From assembly GCA_035222895.1 (NCBI GenBank), contig JAVYIG010000066.1, forward strand, positions 978,501 to 1,042,500: a stretch of 64,000 nucleotides of DNA, in the 5' to 3' direction. The number at the start of each line of letters is the position of its first letter. Position 1 is the stretch's first letter. The notes beneath the pieces were generated by a model. The model was not told where the DNA came from and ran no database searches. It saw nothing but the letters and a program-made list of their open reading frames with translations. Positions 12,301-20,748 of the stretch are shown here, one piece after another. The position numbers were made by a program, and so were the translations under genes. This DNA is from Strongylocentrotus droebachiensis (Eukaryota > Echinodermata > Echinoidea > Camarodonta > Strongylocentrotidae).

Positions 12301-15300
12301 TCGCTGCACGAAACGCTTTCATTTAGCGTTCGGCATGATTCAACGTTGTCTATTTGCAAGACCCTATTACAAAGCTATAAGCGTCATTTTTAAAGACGTG
12401 CACTGGAAATTTATAAATATTGGAAAATATATAACTTTAAATAATTATTGTGCATTATTGTTGTCATTTTAAATATATTTTGTTTAGATATCAAATCAAT
12501 ATTTCCACTTTTTTTGGTGAAATTATCAGCATGCGTTTATGACGATAGACTAGGCCTTCAACACGCTGATATAGTTTTGGTACCTTAAAATACAGAGGGT
12601 CAAAGTCAAATATCATGCTTATATAGGTCCATCATGCTTAGTTTTTGAGATGCCTGCCACTATTAAACTAAGCACAGGTTATTTATTAGAAAGATTTATC
12701 ATATCACACAATATTTCAGATTTTTAATTTTTTTATTGGCCCTTTTGACGAAAAATCGTATTTTGTTAATAATATTTCAAGGGAACCTTGAACCACCATG
12801 AGTTTCGTGTCATATTAAAGTAGATCAAATTAGGCCTGAGTCGAAACGGGTCCCCGCCCGGGCCCCGACCGTCGAGCTGAAACCCGGTTTTTGGTTTTCG
12901 GGTTTTGGGTTTCGGGTTTTTCAAAATTAAATTTCACACTGATATTTTGAAATATAGAACTAAAAATATGCAATTCACAAACTTATATTTCAATATCATC
13001 AAATAAATATGCTTTAGAAATAAATGGATATTGTTTCAGTTGACGGTAGATGTTTTTATCGCTCTAAAATTGAGGCTGCAAGAAAGGAATCACGCTTCGT
13101 GGTACCGATCGAGTGCGTTCAGAAACGGAAGTGGAAATAGATCTATGACCCGCTGAAGACAGAGCGAGAAAGTGCGACACAAGACTAAAATGTTGATCAG
13201 ACTATTGCAATTAAATCGTAATACTAAAGGCATTAATTTAATTGTCAAATTATATCCACAATATAATGGTTTACCCTTGATAGTATGATGAAGGAAAATA
13301 AATTAAAGCTCTTGAAATAACATCGAAGTGCCTTTCGTTCGTTTTAAAAATGTGTGTATAACGGCAATCAGAAGTTACGAGTCAAGCTTGATATGCATGT
13401 TTACATCCCTGCACCGTCATCCGACCTGATCGGAACAATAAGCATTGAACCAATTAAAAAACATCACTTAAGACTTTGAGGGACTCCAATTCAACAAAAT
13501 TACCGTAAAATAGTTATTTGCTTTGACAAATAATACTATAGATATTCATAATATCTTACAGAAATAATGATATTTCATGAGCTACGTACTCGATATCGAG
13601 TTCAGCTAGCCATCATTTTGAAATGAGACGTAGTTGTCATGCTTGCAGCGCAGTAGGCTAGCTATAGACAGAATACGGCAGCTCGCAGAGAGGGAAAAAA
13701 TCACGTAATAGTCACGTGAATATCACGTGATCTCAGGCCCGGGCTTTTTTCCTCTCTCTGCTGCATACTGCCCTCTACAGTCTACTGCATGACAACTACG
13801 TCTCATTTCAAAATGATGGCTAGCTGAACTCGATATCGAGTACGTAGCTCATGAAATATCATTATTTCTGTAAGATAATATGAATATCTATAGTATTATT
13901 TGTCAAAGCAAATAACTATTTTACGGTAATTTTGTTGAATTGGAGTCCCTCAAAGTCTTAAGTGATGTTTTTTAATCGGTTTAATGCTTATTGTTCCGAT
14001 CAGGTCGGATGACGGTGTAGGGATGTAAACATGCATATCAAGCTTGACTCGTAAAATCTGCTTGCCGTTATACACACATTTTTAGAACGAACGAAAGGCA
14101 CTTCGATGTTATTTCAAGAGCTTTAATTTATTTTCCTTCCTCAAACTATCAAGGGTAAATCATTATATTGTGGATATAATTTGACAATTAAATTTATGCC
14201 TTGAGTATTACGATTTAATTGAAATAGTCTGATCAACATTTTAGTCTTCTGTGTGCACTTTCATGCTCTGTCTTCAGTGGGTCATAGATCTATTTCCACT
14301 TCCGCATCTGAACGCACTCGATCGGTACCACGAAGCGTGATTCCTTTCTTGCAGCCTCAATTTTAGAGCGATAAAAACACCTACCATCAACTGAAACGAT
14401 ATATATTTATTTTTTAAAGCATCTTAATTTAATTCAATTGATTATTTTATTGTTTTGAAAGCAGTAACTGTCCTTTCCGTCGCATTATTAGAACAGCAAC
14501 TTAGTCTAACTCCCGCCGCTGCATGCACACAATTTTTAGTGTCAGTGCAGTGGTGAAAATTTCGGGTACCCGGTCCCCGCCCGAAATTTTCAAGTCAAAT
14601 CCGGGTTCGGCAAAACCCGTGATGACTCAGGCCTAGATTAAATTATCTACATTAATTTGTTATACCAATCGAAACGGAATTGAAATTAATTAACAACGCA
14701 ATTTTAAGCAAAAGAACATGATTTTGGGGTGATTTTTTTTCTTCCCCAAATTGCATTCTATTCAAAAACGTTATTACCCATATATCAAAATTCGAAGTGC
14801 CTTTTTTCATAAGTTTCCAGGAAATTTCGCATGTAAAAAATGTGAACTGCATGCATATAAAGGAAGGGGGTGAAGGGGAAGTGGGAGAAAGGGGAATACA
14901 AGGGGAAGGAGACATGCAAGAATAGAAGGGGGCCCGAAGACAGAGAGGCGGAATAAGAAACACTATAGATGCCGGGAGACGGAAGACAAGGAGAAGGGAA
15001 AAAAAAAGGAAATTAAAAAGGGAGAAGTGCTGATTAAAAGTTAACCTTACATGACCGTTGCACATCATTAACCTACATTTATGTTTCCCTTCATAATATT
15101 ATAGTATACTGGTTTGTGCAACTTTATGATTTCCTTTAAAATAAAAGTAGTAAGGCCTCACAAATGATTTTGTACATCTTTCGTAATCTTGAATGTTGCT
15201 CAAAATAAAACAGGTGCACTAAGTACACCAACCCGAAATAGTGTCAAAATTGGACATAAAATTATGAATTTGTCATTTGAAATATATGTACATTACTGTA

Positions 15301-18300
15301 GGTACATGTCACTGTAATAGAAACACAATTAAATGCAATCGTAATCACCAAACGGTTCGAAAACTTGGAAGTTGGATATGCAATGCCGCTATTGAGTATG
15401 TGTAGCTAGCCCTGTAGCGTGTGCACCATGGACTTATAAGACACTATGCATGTATATAACACAGTAGTTTATATTTTCAGACCTTATTGTATCTTTAGAG
15501 GAAATAATGTTAAAAGAGAAAGTTTTAATGGTCATTATACATCTAATTTGAATTTTAAGATTAATTCTGATGCAACATAGCACTTTTTTTAAGGAATATA
15601 AAATCATTTTATCACTAGATCAAACCAGATTTCCCCAATACTACTTCAAAATGCTGCTAGGCAAAGACTATTACTTTGGCTAGGGGGCGCGGCTTATTTA
15701 ATGGCTTTCCCTGAAAAATCTCAGGGAAAGTCGTTAAATGACGTCAGCTTGTATGAATTAGACTGGACCCTATCTCGCGCGGTTCTCGGGGATATCGCAG
15801 CCAATAAGGATCGCGCCATCAATCGGCTTAACGTTTATAGTCGGCGAATTACAAAAATCTATATAGGGTCCAGAACTAGACTATACTTGTAGCTACTTGC
15901 TCCCTCTATACAATGCCTAAGCGGTGCCCGTTGGTCTCCCATGATCCCCTTTTTCTTATGTTAATTGAGAGCTAAGTTGATGTGATAAACACCTGTCAGT
16001 GACCATGCATGGAGGTCTAATCCCTCCTGGCCAAACAAGTCTTCTTCTTATCGAGTCACTACACAAGTCCCGTCCAGTGGTCCACACAGGCTTTGGCACG
16101 GCAATTCACGGCTTCCAGGTCATCTTGGGTGCATGGCTCTGGCAGGAGTGGGCAGACTAGCAGGTGTTCCATTGTCTGTTCCTGGCCGCACAAGTGCAGA
16201 TAGGCTTTAAGAAAGTAATGCATTTGGCAAATCATTGTCTTCCCCTAAAAATGTTTTCCCTTCTTCTAACCAGGGTAAGGATGCACAGGAGTCCGAATTA
16301 GAAAATCCATTGCGTGTCTGCCCCAACCAGCTTTAGCCAAGATGGTTACACAACACATGCTCCTACGACAATTGCTCCACAGAAATTTCCTACACTAACC
16401 CAATTCCTGACTTCAACCCTTGACTCATCACGTTTCTTTACCTTTACCCTTACCCTAAACTAATCTAAAATCAAATTGTAATCTTGAACCTATACTTTAT
16501 AAATCAAATAAAGCTTGGAGCAATTGTCACAGGAGTAAATGTTGAATCACCTCCCAGATAGGTGACAGAAAATGCTTAAGTAGCCAGATGCTATCCTTTT
16601 GTTCAAAGGCTGTGACAAAAGTTGACGTAAGTGGTCTGTTGTATGCTCTGTAAATTGGTCAAAGCGGAGAAAGAGGTCTAGAAAGTTTAAAACTTGTGCA
16701 AATTTATGCAGCTACATTTGTATACAAGGTTCCCTACATTAAGCCAATATTATTGTTTCCTTTTCTGTGATACGCTGAGGCCAGCCTTGGGTTTGTCATC
16801 AAATCAACTTCCTTCATACATATAGATGACTTGAGTACCCACCTGGGGGGTGTTTCACAAATATTCTAAGTTCAATGTATCTCTAAGTTTGACTTAACAA
16901 ATTTGGAAAGCCATTAGCATCTTTGAAAATATTTTGTAAAAGTTCATCTTAAGAGGCATAAAATTGATTCTAATCATCCAAATTTTCAAATATCATGGGA
17001 GATTTCATGTTCTTGATGTGGAATTTATGAAAAGTTTAAAATACTTGAATTTCTGCTTTTGAATATATTTCATTTTGAGGCTACAAATGGCTCTCCATAA
17101 TTTTTAAGTCCAACTTAGAGTTAAGTTCTACCTAGGATCTTTGTGAAACACCCCCCAGGTTACTACATGGATGCCAGGGGATCACAAATCACAAATGTTT
17201 TTTTTCCTCCATTGTTTGGTATAAGAATAATAGGACACCAAGGTTCACAGGATATCATCTTCCTAGCTTCCCCCATACTATGGGATGAGAAACATAGGAA
17301 ACAAAAGTTCTATTCAAGTGTAGTGTAGTGGTGGTTATTTTACCTGACTGCTAAGAAAGCATAAATGCTTGTTAGTAAGCAACCAAAGGACCAACGGCTT
17401 TAGGTCTTCTCTGAGGGACCTGGTAATGAGGATTAATGCCTTACCAAAGGGCACTAGCGCATCGTCTTGGTTTCGAACCCGGGTCGCCGGATTACGAGAC
17501 CACTGCTCTACCGACTGAGCCATCGTTCCATTGTTTGGTATGAAATGAACAGGAAACCCAGGTTCCCGGGATATCGTCTTCCTAGCTTCCCCCATACATC
17601 GATGGGATGAGAAACTTAGGATACAAAAGTTCTATTAAAGTGATTTGTTGCATGTTCTCAAGGCGGAAGTGAATGAACAAATAAAAAAGGAAAATCTATG
17701 CAGTTACATGTAAGTTCATGAGCTTCAATCCTTTCCTTTTGTATTCCCTTTCAGTGATGCCCTGAGACAGGCGATGGGTTTATCATCCAATCAGCTTCCT
17801 CCCTTCATCTATGGCATGAGACGTCTTGGGTACCCACCAGGTCACTACATGGATGCTCAAGTTCACAAGTCAGATCTCAAGGTCTACAACATCAAGAACA
17901 CAGGTATAAAATATGGCTAATATTCCTCAAAGTTGCACCATGATGGAATTAAAATACATTTAAAGAGAGGTAATTTAGACATGATACGATCAATTTGTAG
18001 GAGCTATACCTTTCATGTGTTTCCAAGCAGTCTGAATTTAAATTTCCAGGCTGATGAAAACCTTTACAGGTAAATTCCAGTGTCTTTCAGTGATGTTATG
18101 TTCTATTTTTGTACTAGATGAGGAAGGGGAAGTCCCCAGTGACGACGATGGGGAGAGCAGAAAGCCAAAGTTCAACCTCAACAAGCTAATAGACTACCCA
18201 GGTTTCAACGTTGAAGCTGACCCATCCGTTGCAGATGTAAGTCAACTTAGCTCTTCCTTGTCTCAAATATTTTGATATATGTTCTGTATATTTATCTCTT

Positions 18301-20748
18301 TATTCATTTGGTATCATTTCAACAGGGTAGCCCAGTCAGTAGTTAAAATACTGTTATACTTGGGGGGGCTCGGCGAAACAAGAAACAATACAGAAGAAAT
18401 ACATGTACATATTTAATAGTTACAGGGTGAAATAATAATCAGAATGGTTTTCCCAGGACATTTAAACAAAATAAAGAAGAAATTAAATCAACATGACCTA
18501 CATTTGGGAATCATAAAGACAGACTACTTTTTGTTAATAATTATTACTTCTTACACCACCACTATCATTCATTAGATTTTGCATACATGGTGGATTATAT
18601 ATATCTGTTTTGGGGTGTGTTTGAGGTTGGCAATTTGAAGAAATTTGAATTAAATAAGATTAATCTTGGTATTATCATGTTTACATCTCAATATTAAATT
18701 TAAAGTGAATCCACCGAGTAGTGAAGAAACTTCTGGGAAACCTGTAATATTCACATACCGGTACTCCTACATACATTTTTGATAGTGATGGTGAGGGCAG
18801 CACTAACATTACAAAGTACCCTATGTTCTCTATAACACGAGTTAGCAGAAGTGATTCAAATCAGAGTTTGCAACATTCAGAAAAATGACAAATAAATGAA
18901 GACCACCTGTCCATAAAGTAAAAGACTACTCTTCTTGTCTGTCTTGAGCGGTTTATAAGTTTGACTATATTACCCTCGCTCTATAGGTAGGAGTGGTGCA
19001 ACTACAACTCGATACAGATGCAGAACAACCAGCGTTAAGAAAGTCCTGAAATCTATTCACTTCTTCCAATGTTTCTTTTCACTACTAGAACTAGATATTT
19101 TCTGTTACAAGACTTTGTAAGAAAGGCTAATGTATGGATTCAAAACTTTATACATGCTAAGTAATATACAGTCAAACCTGTTTTAGTGATCACCTGTCTA
19201 CAAAGACCACATTTTGTGTTTCCCATAGGCGGTCGCTATAGTCAGGTTTTACTGTATATTTATTACCTCTACTTTTGCCTGCAGGAGTGGCGCAAGTACA
19301 ACTCGATACCGATGCAGAGCAACCAGAGCAAGGAGGTCCTCAAGCTCCATCTCACCCCTATGGCAGTGGACGAGGACGCGGAGAAGGTGACGCCTCACAA
19401 CAAGCGGAAGAACAGGGACTTTAACGAGAGCAGCAGTCAGAAGAAACGTAGGATAGAGAAGGACTCGGTGGATATGGATATCAGTATGGAGTATCCAGGT
19501 GAGTTCTTTTTGGGGTTTTCATGGTTTTTCCTGATTCTTTTTCTATAATTTCAGGCTGCTTTAGCCTACTTTGTTTTGCACTTTGGTGTTCACACACCCA
19601 CCATGCATTATACTTGGTTGGAATAACATTGGCATGCCTACTTATACCCTACATAAGGAATGAGCTCCATCTCTTCTAACCGACACATTTTCTTAAGTTT
19701 CTTAAATACTGCCCCATTGTACGTGAAAGTAGTGATAAAAAAAAAAATCCATTATGCATTGCCAATGTATAGATTTTATGCTTATTTTCATAAGAAACAA
19801 TATTTATGTATGTATGGCATAATGTACGGGTACTGAGACAGAAATGGATTCAATTTAGTTGGTGTGTTGTGCTATTTCTCGGTACATAAGAATTTTATGA
19901 ATAGTAAACTGCTGATTCTGTGGTTGGGGATGCTCCTGGTGATTACTGGTTCTTGAGTGGAGGAGTGTAAATTATACCATAAGAAGAATACAATGAATTT
20001 CTACACAGCTAGGTCTTTAATCACAATTTTCTACTTTTTTTTTTTTTTTTTTTTAATAGACACTCCTGTGCGTGGCTGGTTTCAACCTCCTCTGCCCCCA
20101 ACGCCAGAAATAGCCACGCCTCCCCCTCTACCCCCTGGTTCAGCCCCGCCCACTCCAATCAGAGACAGTCCATCAGCATCCAGCCAGGATGAGTCGTTAC
20201 CATGGCAAAGCGCGAACTCCCAGACATCCTCCCGATCCGCGTCTCCCGATCTGGATCGGCTCATGACGGAACGAACCAAACTTCTGGCGGCCCTGGAGAA
20301 AGGCGCGGATAGCAGCATCTCGTCTCCCAGTGATGCGATCCCATCAGGGGTGGATACCACCACTGAGGAGGAGGAGGACGGGGAGGTAGGAAGTGACAAT
20401 AGGACTAAGAGCAGAAACGGGGAAGTTGAATCAGAGGGTAAGAAGGAAAACGGCCATGACAAAAACATTGAAGATGGAGAGGCCAATCCCAACGTCTCGT
20501 CCAAGGATTCACCAGACAGCCCGGAACAACAAAACCTGAACAGCAGCAGCCAGTGGATCACCCTGGATAGTACAGGAGACAGCAGTGTCTTCATGAGCAT
20601 GGACGACGAGACGCCAAACAAGTCCGGTGTACCTCACAGGCGCAACTTCTCCGTCGACATCGCACCCCATGACTTTGAGGCCGATGAACCCAAGAAGAAA
20701 GGCATCTTTCGGAAACTGCTAGGGATTCTGAAAAGAGATAAGAACTGA
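1768..20748 (+). CDS. ZCCHC8: ZCCHC8, scaffold of the nuclear exosome targeting (NEXT) complex
   Basis: Coding exons: 1768-about 1931 or later, 5964-6038, 6633-6744, 7159-7319, 10078-10140, 10633-10699, 11635-11792, 17755-17903, 18118-18236, 19285-19498 and 20060-20748, all phase-compatible except the end of exon 1. The product, about 656 residues (human about 707), has an N-terminal acidic and leucine-rich helix, a conserved central region ending GWEIPAYP, a CCHC zinc knuckle (CFNCGNEKHSLREC), a PSP domain (LPPFIYGMRRLGYPPG), a proline-rich stretch, a Ser/Glu-rich disordered region and a basic C-terminal helix (FRKLLGILKR) that matches the MTR4-stimulating tail of the human protein. In animals ZCCHC8 joins the helicase MTR4 to RBM7 and feeds short or unprocessed nuclear transcripts to the exosome. 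Introns 4 and 7 carry very large foldback elements, and introns 6, 7 and 9 carry decayed copies of the next exon. Confidence 0.93.
2266..2456. mobile_element. Hairpin MITE with 7-bp flanking repeat
   Basis: Left arm (TAACCACCAAATTCCGGCC...) and right arm (...GGAATTTGGTGGTTA) are inverted copies about 85 bp long around a short AT-rich loop. GATCTAT occurs directly on both sides (2259-2265 and 2457-2463), consistent with a 7-8 bp target duplication. There is no coding capacity. It may be a hAT-type non-autonomous element. Confidence 0.65.
4248..4480 (+). pseudogene. Short decayed reading frame of unknown origin
   Basis: An ATG opens MPPTKKRKVVLPARVGKL, whose start resembles a basic nuclear localisation signal. 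After an interruption the frame resumes as TYRIGYWQEDETYIDDAEDY and fades at an AT-rich tract. The amino acid composition looks protein-like, but I recognise no family. It may be a fragment of a transposon gene or of a retrocopy. Confidence 0.3.
5964..6038 (+). CDS. ZCCHC8: ZCCHC8 exon 2
   Basis: Acceptor TTCTTCACAG and donor GTAAGC. Encodes KVSEGTEDGPIAQVIYMNHE, equivalent to human DGPILQILFMNN. It ends in phase 2 and joins exon 3 to give KVCKYRQEIE. A GAT trinucleotide repeat begins only about 15 bp after the donor. Confidence 0.88.
6053..6406. repeat. GAT/ATG trinucleotide microsatellite
   Basis: About 350 bp of (GAT)n, with GGT and GAC interruptions and a duplicated block, starting about 15 bp after the exon 2 donor. 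The long His- or Asp-rich readings it gives in several frames are artefacts. Confidence 0.95.
6633..6744 (+). CDS. ZCCHC8: ZCCHC8 exon 3
   Basis: Flanked by TTTGCAG and GTAAGT. Encodes KYRQEIEKYFEHVCSNHF then YSRVLPQ, matching human QYHQEIEEFVSNLVKRF and the following region. Ends in phase 0. Confidence 0.9.
7159..7319 (+). CDS. ZCCHC8: ZCCHC8 exon 4
   Basis: Acceptor ATCTTAG, donor GC|GTATCC. Encodes YYLLFCLDTFGRPLVDG and MTEGWEIPA, the counterpart of human LYFTNFCLDKLGQPLLNE and SEGWEIPKY. The donor is weak, but its phase joins exon 5 exactly to give GWEIPAYPIIFREALP. The next intron contains the 2 kb foldback. Confidence 0.88.
7668..9733. mobile_element. 2 kb foldback element (about 1 kb inverted arms)
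   Basis: The arm at about 7668-8678 and the arm at about 8704-9733 are near-perfect reverse complements, for example GGGCGGTGCCATGCTTGC at 7691 against GCAAGCATGGCACCGCCC at 9690. They are separated by about 25 bp near 8691. Only small substitutions and short indels distinguish the arms, so the insertion or arm homogenisation is recent. No reading frame is present. The ends are fuzzy and I could not fix a target duplication. It lies wholly within ZCCHC8 intron 4, so the pre-mRNA could fold into a 1 kb duplex. Confidence 0.85.
10078..10140 (+). CDS. ZCCHC8: ZCCHC8 exon 5
   Basis: Acceptor CACACCAG, donor GTAAAA. Encodes YPIIFREALPVDEKPSRPSK, the linker that leads into the zinc knuckle. Phases fit both neighbours. 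Confidence 0.85.
10633..10699 (+). CDS. ZCCHC8: ZCCHC8 exon 6 (zinc knuckle)
   Basis: Flanked by CCATTAG and GTAAGT. Encodes KRPKASCFNCGNEKHSLREC, a C-x2-C-x4-H-x4-C zinc knuckle that matches human KRPKPHCFNCGSEEHQMKDC almost residue for residue. Confidence 0.95.
11074..11175 (+). pseudogene. Decayed partial copy of ZCCHC8 exon 7 (relic A)
   Basis: After an acceptor-like CCCTATAG the sequence follows exon 7 (CTTTGTGACTTAGATCAG against GCTCGTGACTTGGTTCGG) with many substitutions and gaps, then shares downstream sequence with relic B (ATAAACAAACAGTTATCATT). It cannot code for the exon. It is the more diverged of two relics. Confidence 0.65.
11234..11374 (+). pseudogene. Decayed partial copy of ZCCHC8 exon 7 (relic B)
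   Basis: Begins after TTTAG with CCTTGTGACTAGGTAGGGAT and follows exon 7 for about 90 bp (ATTAGTCAGAACAAGCAGCT against ATCAGCCAAAACAAGAAGCT), then leaves it. It carries an in-frame stop and no matching donor. The similarity to the intact exon 400 bp downstream is clear by eye. Confidence 0.78.
11375..11571 (+). mobile_element. MITE family A, copy 1 (TTAA ends)
   Basis: A 197-bp element bounded by TTAA, with ends TTAAAGCTCCACTGCAC and CTAGTACAGACAGGCTTTAA that are imperfect inverted repeats. TTAA boundaries point to a piggyBac- or Kolobok-type non-autonomous transposon. Further copies lie at 11868-16210 (interrupted), 27120, 36246 (reverse) and 45429. Confidence 0.75.
11635..11792 (+). CDS. 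ZCCHC8: ZCCHC8 exon 7
   Basis: Flanked by CTAACAG and GTAGGT. Encodes ARDLVRISQNKKLFMDQ and later RFKTFKAGVIS, matching human ARISEKRKEYMDA and RFGRFKPGVIS. Two decayed copies of its first half lie upstream in intron 6 (11074 and 11234). Confidence 0.92.
11894..15883. mobile_element. 4 kb MULE-like DNA transposon with 9-bp target duplication
   Basis: Perfect inverted ends TAGTCTAGTTCTGGACCC / GGGTCCAGAACTAGACTA extend into terminal repeats of about 130 bp (weaker to about 165 bp). TACTTGTAG is duplicated directly at 11885-11893 and 15884-15892, a 9-bp target duplication inside a MITE A copy whose intact sequence confirms the empty site. Nine-base duplications are typical of Mutator/MuDR-type elements (including the Rehavkus group). 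I see no transposase; much of the interior is a second foldback element (12832-14634). It is probably non-autonomous. Confidence 0.85.
12832..14634. mobile_element. Nested foldback element, about 900-bp arms
   Basis: The termini AGGCCTGAGTC / GACTCAGGCCT begin a long inverted repeat centred near 13717, with arms of roughly 850-900 bp that differ only at scattered positions. Flanks AGATCAAATT (12822-12831) and AGATTAAATT (14635-14644) look like a 9-10 bp target duplication with one change. Spacer bases near the centre contain TCACGTGA-type palindromes. No reading frame. It sits inside the 4 kb transposon, so it inserted later or was carried by it. Confidence 0.8.
16041..16189 (-). mobile_element. 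5'-truncated LINE 3' end
   Basis: Read on the minus strand this encodes the C-terminus of a non-LTR reverse transcriptase polyprotein (CGQEQTMEHLLVCPLL, then WTGLV and a stop) followed by a GATAAGAAGAAG tail. The C-x-H-x-C pattern is typical of the CR1/Jockey side of non-LTR elements. ACAAGT flanks both ends (16035-16040 and 16190-16195), a likely target duplication. It interrupts MITE A copy 2. Confidence 0.72.
16766..17196 (+). pseudogene. Decayed copy of ZCCHC8 exon 8, split by a MITE
   Basis: TGATACGCTGAGGCCAGCCT follows exon 8 (TGATGCCCTGAGACAGGCGA), continues through GAGTACCCACC, is interrupted by the MITE at 16843-17158 and resumes as GGTTACTACATGGATGCC. The acceptor has become CTG and the reading frame is lost. 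Upstream and downstream flanks (16630-16760 and 17205-17328) also resemble the flanks of the real exon, so a larger segment was duplicated. Confidence 0.8.
16843..17158. mobile_element. MITE family B, copy 1 (inside an exon relic)
   Basis: About 316 bp with inverted ends CTGGGGGGTGTTTCACAAA / TTTGTGAAACACCCCCCAG. Three related copies lie at 21944, 22476 and 50122. Its insertion in the exon 8 relic shows that the exon duplication came first. Confidence 0.75.
17205..17645. repeat. Tandem copies of the exon 8 upstream flank, split by a SINE
   Basis: 17207-17328 and 17530-17645 are diverged direct copies (CATTGTTTGGTAT ... CTTCCTAGCTTCCCCCATAC ... ACAAAAGTTCTATT). The tRNA-type SINE sits exactly between them. 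Together with the exon 8 relic they show a multi-copy tandem duplication in intron 7. Confidence 0.7.
17330..17527 (-). mobile_element. tRNA-derived SINE
   Basis: On the minus strand the head reads GGCTCAGTCGGTAGAGCAGT (A box) and then GACCCGGGTTCGAAACC (B box), as in a tRNA, followed by an unrelated body. The fold is not kept as a true tRNA: it runs straight into the body with no acceptor-stem closure. A related truncated copy lies at 50793. Confidence 0.8.
17755..17903 (+). CDS. ZCCHC8: ZCCHC8 exon 8 (PSP domain)
   Basis: Flanked by CCTTTCAG and GTATAA. Encodes DALRQAMGLSSNQLPPFIYG then MRRLGYPPGHYMDA, the proline-rich PSP domain shared with splicing factor SF3B2. A decayed copy interrupted by a MITE lies about 1 kb upstream. 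Confidence 0.93.
18118..18236 (+). CDS. ZCCHC8: ZCCHC8 exon 9
   Basis: Flanked by GTACTAG and GTAAGT. Encodes an acidic stretch (DEEGEVPSDDDGE) and then FNLNKLIDYPGFNVEAD, equal to human YDLSKLVNYPGFNIS. Confidence 0.92.
18991..19052 (+). pseudogene. Decayed partial copy of ZCCHC8 exon 10
   Basis: After CTATAGGTAG the sequence GAGTGGTGCAACTACAACTC matches exon 10 (GAGTGGCGCAAGTACAACTC), with GATACAGATGCAGAACAACC following, and diverges after about 60 bp with in-frame stops. It sits about 290 bp upstream of the intact exon. Confidence 0.82.
19169..19254. mobile_element. MITE family C, short copy (TA target)
   Basis: CAGTCAAACCTG ... CAGGTTTTACTG flanked by TA on both sides, a Tc1/mariner-type signature. 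Longer copies lie at 35387-35576 and 53572-53725. Confidence 0.65.
19285..19498 (+). CDS. ZCCHC8: ZCCHC8 exon 10
   Basis: Flanked by GCCTGCAG and GTGAGT. Opens EWRKYNSIPMQSNQSKEVLK (human DEWRIFGSIPMQ), then a basic probable nuclear localisation segment (SSSQKKRRIEKD). A decayed copy of its first 60 or so bases lies about 300 bp upstream. Confidence 0.92.
20060..20748 (+). CDS. ZCCHC8: ZCCHC8 exon 11 (terminal)
   Basis: Follows a long poly-T tract and AATAG acceptor and ends at TGA 20746-20748. Encodes 228 residues: a proline-rich run (WFQPPLPPTPEIATPPPLPP), a long Ser/Glu/Asp-rich region and a conserved C-terminus (PHDFEADEPKKKGIFRKLL). Human ends similarly (TPFEFENMAESTG, LRIRSLLK). This tail activates MTR4 in the human protein. 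Confidence 0.93.

Larger units (their letters stand above)
11868..16210 (+). mobile_element. MITE family A, copy 2, split by two insertions
   Basis: TTAAAGCCCCACTGCACTAC (from 11868) is interrupted at 11893. The rest resumes at 15884 and ends CAGATAGGCTTTAA at 16210. The gap holds the 4 kb transposon 11894-15883, and a LINE tail sits at 16041-16189. Removing both restores a roughly 200-bp element like the other copies, so this copy is older than both guests. Confidence 0.8.

Noticed and set aside
14652-15068. 138-residue minus-strand frame inside the 4 kb transposon
   Set aside because: Looked at as a possible transposase; composition is low complexity (Ser/Pro/Phe-rich) and no catalytic motif was seen.
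17455-17527. Possible tRNA gene on the minus strand
   Set aside because: A and B boxes are present, but the sequence runs directly into a SINE body without a closed acceptor stem, and a related truncated copy occurs at 50793.
20082-20621. 179-residue minus-strand open frame
   Set aside because: Antisense shadow of ZCCHC8 exon 11; that exon has conserved protein sequence and splice context on the plus strand.
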